27,800 nucleotides of DNA from contig DATCCY010000006.1 in the NCBI GenBank assembly GCA_036510975.1, positions 1-27,800 on the forward strand, read 5' to 3'. Numbering within the stretch: the stretch's first letter is position 1; every line of letters starts with the position of its first letter. The DNA comes from Longivirga sp036510975 (GTDB lineage: Bacteria > Actinomycetota > Actinomycetes > S36-B12 > CAIYMF01). The notes beneath the pieces are model-generated. The model did not search any database and was not told the DNA's origin. It worked only from the letters and a program-made list of their open reading frames with translations. Below, piece by piece: positions 22,395 to 27,800 of the stretch. A program made the position numbers and the translations under genes.

Positions 22395-22517
22395 CTCGGC
22401 GCCCCGTTCCTCGTCCTACGACGACGGACGACACCACGGCACCGCGCCGCGCACGTGCGCGGGCGGAGCTCGACAAGGGCCAGCAGCGGCCGTGATCAGC
22501 GAGGTCGTACGTCGGGA

Positions 22518-22534
22518 CCGGGTGAACCACCCGG
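22518..22534. terminator. Small hairpin between the MMPL gene and rny
   Basis: Perfect arms CCGGGTG (22518-22524) and CACCCGG (22528-22534) surround AAC. It lies just beyond the main MMPL terminator and about 120 bp before rny. Confidence 0.4.
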
Positions 22535-22553
22535 CATCGACAGGTTAACGGCC

Positions 22554-22597
22554 GGAGGCCCGGGACGACAGCACAGCGGCTGCGGTCCCGGGCCTCC
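22554..22597 (-). terminator. Terminator hairpin after the MMPL gene
   Basis: The perfect 13-bp arms GGAGGCCCGGGAC and GTCCCGGGCCTCC surround an 18-nt loop, starting about 33 nt past the MMPL stop on the minus strand. There is no T tract; typical of high-GC intrinsic-like terminators. Confidence 0.65.
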
Positions 22598-22629
22598 TGA
22601 GGTCCCGAGCGGGTGTGACCGGCTCCGGG

Positions 22630-25065
22630 CTACGAGCGGACGAGCTCCGCGTCCGGGTCCAGCGCCTCGGGCTCGTCGTCGGTGATCTCGTCGCCGCCAC
22701 CCTCGACCTCGAAGTGCGGCAGGTGCGTGGCGAGCCACGCCGGCAGCCACCAGTTGGCCTTGCCGAGGATCGACATGAACGACGGCACGAAGATCAGCCG
22801 GATGAGGAACGCATCGACGAGCACCGCGGCCGTCAGCGACACGCCGAACAGCTTGATCGTGTTGTTCGGGGTCGGGATGAACGCGGCGAACACGCTCGCC
22901 ATGATGAGCGCGGCCATCATGACCACGCGGCCGGAGCCGGCCAGACCGCGACGTACCGCGACGGCGTTGTCCTGGGTGTGCGACCACTCCTCCTGCATGC
23001 GGCTCACCAGGAACACCTGGTAGTCCATCGACAGGCCGAAGAGGATCGCGAACACCATCACGGGCAGGAACGGGAAGATCGGACCCGTCCCGGTGACCCC
23101 GAGGACACCGTTGAGCCAGCCCCACTGGAACACCGCGACCGTGACACCGGTCGAGGCGGCGAACGAGAGCAGGCTGGTGACGACGGCGGTCAACGAGACG
23201 ACCGCCGAGCGGAACAGCACGAGCAGCATGAGGAAGCCGAGGCCGACGACGACCGACAGGAAGATCGGCATGGCCTTGGCCATCACCGAGCTGAAGTCGG
23301 CCACGATCGCCGTCGTGCCGCCGACGTAGGCCTCGGAGCTCGTCGCGGCCGTCACCGCCGGCAGCGTCTGGTCGCGGAGCCGGTTGAGCAGCTCGTCGGT
23401 CTTCACGTCCTGCGGCCCGGTGGTCGGGTTGACCTGGATCGCGGTGATCGTGGAGGTCTTGAGCTGCGCGCCGAGCAGCGGCAGCATCTCGACGTTCGGG
23501 ATGGTCTTGGCGACCCCCTCGGTCTTGGCCAGCGCCGTGATGATGGCGCCGAGACCCTCGACGTCGCCGGTCTTGGGCAGCTGCACCGCCACGTAGAACG
23601 GGCCGTTGGCACCCGGGCCGAAGCCCTCGGCGGTGAGGTCGTAGGCAATCCGGGAGATGCTGCCCGGCGGCGTGCCGGAGTCGTCGGGGAAGCCCAGACG
23701 CAGCGACAGCGCCGGGATCGCCATGATCAGCACGAGCCCGAGCGAGAGGATCGCCGGGACGATCGGCCGCTTTTGGATCAGCCGGCCGTAGTGCGCCCAG
23801 CGGCCGCCCTCCGGGTGCCACTCCTGCGTCCACCGCGAGTGGCGGGTCAGCGAGTAGGACCAGAGGAACGGCTTGGCCAGGAACCCGAGCTTGATCTTCT
23901 CGAGACCGTGCGCGATGAGCAGCGACGCCGGTGTCACGGCGCGCTCGCCGAGCAGCGAGAGCAGCGCGGGGAGGAGCCACACCGCCGAGAGCATGACGAG
24001 CAGCACGGTGCCGGACGCCGCGAGGGCGAGTCCGTTGAAGAACGTGATGCGCATGACGAACAGGCCGAGCAGCGCGATGATCACCGTCGAGGCCGCGAAG
24101 ACGACCGCACGACCAGAGGTGTTGACCGCCTCCATGGCCGCGGACTTCGCGTCGTGACCGGCGTGCACGGCCTGACGGAAGCGGTTGATCACGAACAGGG
24201 AGTAGTCGATCCCGACGCCGAGGCCGATCATCGCGGCCAGGGTCGGCGCGAAGGTCGCGACGTCGGTGAACCGTGCGACGAACAGCAGGAACGTCGCACC
24301 GAGCGATACGCCGACGATGGCGGTGAGCAGCGGCAGACCCGCCGCGATCAGCGAGCCGAAGGCGATGAGCAGGATGATCAGGGCGATGAGCACGCCGTAC
24401 TGCTCGCTCTTCGGCGGCTCCTGGCCGGCGAAGGAGAGCACCTGGCCGTTCGCACCGACCTGCAGGTTCGAGTCCGCGTTGGCGGCCTTGACGAGCGCGA
24501 TGATCTCGGTGGCCGTCGCGGTGGGGACGTCCGTGCCGTCGCCGCCGCCGCTGAAGGTGACGACGGACTTCGCGACGTGACCGTCCGGGCTGATCGGGGA
24601 GAGCGCCTTCTGGGTGGCGAGCAGGGCTCCCTTGACCGCCTCCTGCTGGGCCGGAGGGACCTGACTGAGGTCGGGTGCTGCCTCGGCCTTGGGGCAGCCG
24701 GTGCCGAGAGCGGCCCCGGTCTTGCTGTAGGGGTCGGTCACGCACGCGACCCCGGGCAGCTGCGAGACCTTCGTGAGCAGCGGCGACATCACGGCCGCGC
24801 TCGCGGCGTCGAGGGCGCTGGCGCCTTCGGCCTCGGGCGACCAGAGGATGTTGGCGGTCGCGCTGGTGGCCGCTGAGGCCTGGCCCCCCTTCATCTGGCC
24901 CAGGAGCTCCTGGGCCTTGAGCGACTCGGTGTCGGGCAGGGAGAACGAGTCGTTGAGCTTGCCACCGAAGGCGCCGCCGAGGGTGAAGACGGCGGCGACG
25001 AGCAGGAGCCAGGCGCCGAGCGCCCACCACGGCTTGCGCACGGCCCAGCGGGAGAGTCCACCCAT
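22630..25065 (-). CDS. MMPL/RND family transporter
   Basis: This 811-residue inner-membrane exporter of the MmpL type has two RND halves, each one helix, a large outer loop and five or six helices. Both proton-relay Asp-Tyr pairs are present: Asp287-Tyr288 in GVGIDYSLFV and Asp681-Tyr682 in GLSMDYQVFL. The loops are about 35-220 and 460-595. Cys108 and Cys124 in the first loop could form a disulfide. The cargo is unknown; relatives move lipids, siderophores or drugs. The ATG has GAGGA about 9 nt upstream. It is divergent from a MarR regulator across a 158-bp region with an 8-bp inverted-repeat operator candidate, so regulated efflux of a small molecule or lipid is likely. It is followed by a strong hairpin. 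Confidence 0.93.
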   Translation of the reverse strand: MGGLSRWAVRKPWWALGAWLLLVAAVFTLGGAFGGKLNDSFSLPDTESLKAQELLGQMKGGQASAATSATANILWSPEAEGASALDAASAAVMSPLLTKVSQLPGVACVTDPYSKTGAALGTGCPKAEAAPDLSQVPPAQQEAVKGALLATQKALSPISPDGHVAKSVVTFSGGGDGTDVPTATATEIIALVKAANADSNLQVGANGQVLSFAGQEPPKSEQYGVLIALIILLIAFGSLIAAGLPLLTAIVGVSLGATFLLFVARFTDVATFAPTLAAMIGLGVGIDYSLFVINRFRQAVHAGHDAKSAAMEAVNTSGRAVVFAASTVIIALLGLFVMRITFFNGLALAASGTVLLVMLSAVWLLPALLSLLGERAVTPASLLIAHGLEKIKLGFLAKPFLWSYSLTRHSRWTQEWHPEGGRWAHYGRLIQKRPIVPAILSLGLVLIMAIPALSLRLGFPDDSGTPPGSISRIAYDLTAEGFGPGANGPFYVAVQLPKTGDVEGLGAIITALAKTEGVAKTIPNVEMLPLLGAQLKTSTITAIQVNPTTGPQDVKTDELLNRLRDQTLPAVTAATSSEAYVGGTTAIVADFSSVMAKAMPIFLSVVVGLGFLMLLVLFRSAVVSLTAVVTSLLSFAASTGVTVAVFQWGWLNGVLGVTGTGPIFPFLPVMVFAILFGLSMDYQVFLVSRMQEEWSHTQDNAVAVRRGLAGSGRVVMMAALIMASVFAAFIPTPNNTIKLFGVSLTAAVLVDAFLIRLIFVPSFMSILGKANWWLPAWLATHLPHFEVEGGGDEITDDEPEALDPDAELVRS

Positions 25066-25119
25066 GATGTCGATTCCTCACTCGTCGTGGCCGTCCGGTC
25101 CCTTGCGACCGGTAGGGCA

Positions 25120-25139
25120 AGCACACAGACATGTGTGCT
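25120..25139. promoter_or_regulatory. Candidate MarR operator between the MMPL and marR genes
   Basis: Perfect arms AGCACACA (25120-25127) and TGTGTGCT (25132-25139) surround GACA, and ACACATGCA follows at once. The 20-bp palindrome sits 55 bp from the MMPL start and 85 bp from the MarR start, suited to control of both. Confidence 0.65.
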
Positions 25140-25223
25140 ACACATGCAATCCGTACGGTAAGTTACATGCCTGAGGCACGCAAATCAGTATCGACCCGCA
25201 GAGTTACCGGGAGGTGAACGGCG

Positions 25224-25868
25224 ATGACGAGCGCTCCGAAGCACTCCCCGGAGGAGGCGGCGACCCTGGCGATGGCCGCGCTCCCGTCGATCCCGCCGAT
25301 CGCCTCCGACGCACCAGGGTCCCACCTGCCCGACGGCCTCGTCGACACCCTTGACCGAGCCCTGCGCCGGCTGCGCAAGTCGATGATCCGCCCGCCCCAG
25401 GGGCTGGTGCCCGTGCCGGCGCTCGGTCGCCAGCTCGACGTCGCCAAGATCTTCGCCTGCGACGCCGTGGCCGAGCTCGCGCCGAGCCGTCCGGTCGTCT
25501 CGGTGAAGGACGTCGCCGTGATGCTCGACCTCGAGCACTCGACGGTGAGCCGGCTGCTCGGCGAGATGGAGGACGACGGTCTCGTGACGCGCGGCTCCGA
25601 CCTCGCCGACCGTCGACGTACGACCATCGCGCTCACCGACCTCGGCCGGGCCGTCGTCGCCGATGCCACCACGATGACCCGCTTCTTCACCCGGCTGATG
25701 CTCTCGGACTGGCCGCGCGAGGACGTGGAGGAGCTCACCCGGCTGATGGGACGCCTCGCGGAGACCGTGCACAGCAAGCTCGACCAGCTGCCGGCGCAGG
25801 CGATGGCCGAGTTCTGCCGGGTCAGCCAGGACGCCGTGACGGAGCCGACCGGGACCTCACTCCCCTAG
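25224..25868 (+). CDS. MarR-family transcriptional regulator
   Basis: This 214-residue winged-helix regulator has recognition region VKDVAVMLDLEHSTVSRLLGEMEDDGLV (about 92-119) and wing RGSDLADRRRTTIALTDLGR (about 121-140). N- and C-terminal helices would dimerise. It is longer than most MarR proteins (about 150) because of a 40-residue N-terminal extension. The ATG has GGGAGGTG about 8 nt upstream. Divergence from the MMPL exporter plus the shared palindrome suggests it represses the exporter and itself until a ligand binds; the ligand is unknown. Its last 12 bases overlap the recX 3' end on the other strand. Confidence 0.9.
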   Translation: MTSAPKHSPEEAATLAMAALPSIPPIASDAPGSHLPDGLVDTLDRALRRLRKSMIRPPQGLVPVPALGRQLDVAKIFACDAVAELAPSRPVVSVKDVAVMLDLEHSTVSRLLGEMEDDGLVTRGSDLADRRRTTIALTDLGRAVVADATTMTRFFTRLMLSDWPREDVEELTRLMGRLAETVHSKLDQLPAQAMAEFCRVSQDAVTEPTGTSLP

Positions 25869-26461
25869 CCGTGCGGCGTCGCTGAGGTCGATGTCGAGAT
25901 CATCGAGCATGGCGCGCTCAAGCAGGTCGAGCTCGGCCTCGGTCGCCAGCGCCTCCCGGACGACTCGCAGCGCCAGCCCGCCGGAGTAGCCCTTGCGGGC
26001 CAGTACTCCTACGAGGCGCCGAACCCGGGCATCCATCGGCAGGGACCGCGTGGACGGCAGCTTGCGCGCGACGAGGGCCCGGGCGGTCTGCACCTCCGCC
26101 TCGGGGTCGAGGGTGTCGAGCGCCTCCTCGACGACCGAGCCGGCGACACCCTTGGACCGCAGCTCGTGCCCGAGGGCTCGGCGCGACATGGTCGATGCGC
26201 GCCGCGAGGTGACGTAGGACTCGGCGTAGGCGGTGTCGTCGACGAGGCGGACGTCCTCGAGCCGGTCGAGCACCTCCGACACGAGCCCGGGGTCGGTGCC
26301 GCGCCGCTTGAGCACGGTCTCGAGCTGGGCGCGGGACTTCGGCGAGGACGCGAGCTGCTGCAGACAGATCTCGCGGGCGACGTCGTAGGTCTCGGCGTCC
26401 GCGACGTCGTCGGCCGACGATCTCGGGGTGGGACCGTCGGCCGACGGACGCGGGGCGCTGG

Positions 26462-26465
<4 letters not shown>
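25857..26465 (-). CDS. recX: Regulatory protein RecX
   Basis: RecX binds RecA filaments and limits recombinase and co-protease activity. The 202-residue protein has an acidic leader (about 1-25) and the three-helix tandem repeats of the family: ICLQQLASSPKSRAQLETVL, then LVDDTAYAESYVTSRRASTMSRRALGHELRSKGV, then a third repeat near KGYSGGLALRVVREAL. Its GTG overlaps the recA TGA as GTGA, so translation is coupled, which keeps RecX low relative to RecA. Its 3' end overlaps the convergent MarR gene by 12 bp with no terminator between them. Confidence 0.95.
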
Positions 26466-27547
<1,082 letters not shown>

Positions 27548-27587
27548 CTGGACCTGCCTTCGTGTGATGCGGATGACGACGGGAGGG

Positions 27588-27610
27588 ACGCTACGGACCG
27601 GGTCCGACAA
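27588..27610 (-). promoter_or_regulatory. PafBC/RecA-NDp-type promoter of recA
   Basis: On the minus strand TTGTCGGAC-N8-TAGCGT matches the mycobacterial LexA-independent DNA-damage promoter TTGTCRGTG-N8-TANNNT except for two bases. Spacing is exact. It lies about 40 nt before the recA ATG. Confidence 0.7.
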
Positions 27611-27743
27611 CGGGTCCGGGTCGACCGGAGCCACCTGGGGACGACCGACCGGGGCCGGACGGGCTGGGTGCTCCTTGCGACCGCGGGACGGGCTGCGGGC
27701 TCGTACGCAGGTGGTGCCGGACTTCGGGTGCGGGTCCACACTA

Positions 27744-27769
27744 GGTCGAACGCGTGTTCGACCATGCTA
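27744..27769 (-). promoter_or_regulatory. SOS box and overlapping -10 upstream of recA
   Basis: The arms GGTCGAAC (27744-27751) and GTTCGACC (27756-27763) form a perfect SOS box. A -10-like TAGCAT (27769-27764) abuts it, so transcription would start inside the operator, as expected for LexA repression. A weaker half-site CGAAC with a degenerate partner is at about 27787-27797. Confidence 0.85.
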
Positions 27770-27800
27770 CGACACGCCGGGGCAGTCGAACAGGTGTCCC

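Noticed and set aside
22496..25132. An 878-codon open frame opposite in phase to the MMPL gene
   Set aside because: It is an out-of-frame shadow of the MMPL gene, which has both Asp-Tyr motifs and a proper ribosome site.
27548..27739. N-terminal extension of RecA to 425 residues
   Set aside because: It covers the PafBC-type promoter and reads basic low-complexity; ATG 27547 matches family starts.

Overview
The DNA is very GC-rich, uses GTG starts often, and has -10-only (TAGGGT-like) promoters a few bases before start codons. It also carries actinobacterial SOS boxes (CGAAC-N4-GTTCG) and a TTGTCGG/TAGCGT promoter in front of recA. Together with the gene order, this points to a high-GC actinobacterium. 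Nocardioidaceae/Propionibacteriales is my best guess, from gene content only. It is a chromosomal core region, not a plasmid or phage.

Layout. The backbone is the block recA-recX ... rny ... miaB - extradiol-dioxygenase-like gene - miaA ... dapF ... hflX ... dinG-type helicase - lexA - SOS LysM gene - nrdR, known from many actinobacteria. It runs right to left, with lexA opposed. Left end (1-3700): nrdR (3' end cut) with two candidate NrdR boxes, a GyrI-like gene, a small unknown gene, a LysM membrane protein divergent from lexA with an SOS box between, lexA, and an IS1380 transposase scar. 3700-8200: a DinG/XPD-type helicase and two tandem membrane diguanylate cyclases. 8200-12350: an operon-like run dapF, SCO6745-like gene, hflX and an EEP-fold hydrolase. 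12350-15620: a GT4 glycosyltransferase, a PIG-L deacetylase bracketed by inverted repeats, and miaA. 15700-19330: a helical Rv0909/LEA-like protein, the extradiol-dioxygenase-like gene, an anchored unknown and miaB. 19400-22400: a PPOX/F420-type protein, a PAP2 phosphatase and RNase Y. 22600-25870: an MMPL transporter divergent from a MarR regulator. Right end: recX and recA with their control region.

How it fits together. RecA and LexA form the SOS switch. RecX restrains RecA, the LysM protein is the likely division-delay effector, and the helicase may help repair. NrdR controls ribonucleotide reductase genes. MiaA then MiaB make ms2i6A37 in tRNA. HflX acts on ribosomes, RNase Y on mRNA, and DapF makes meso-diaminopimelate. 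The GGDEF pair, GT4/PIG-L pair, PAP2, PPOX and MMPL/MarR genes look like lineage-specific insertions.

Most unusual structure. Three families of palindromic repeats, each present twice, sit at gene ends. In family A the element begins at the TGA stop codon of two unrelated genes. In family B two copies face each other around the PIG-L gene, and one supplies the miaA stop codon. Family C is a roughly 50-nt hairpin beside rny and between the PPOX gene and miaB. I found no CRISPR array, prophage, tRNA or rRNA gene, and no clear new defence or biosynthetic system.
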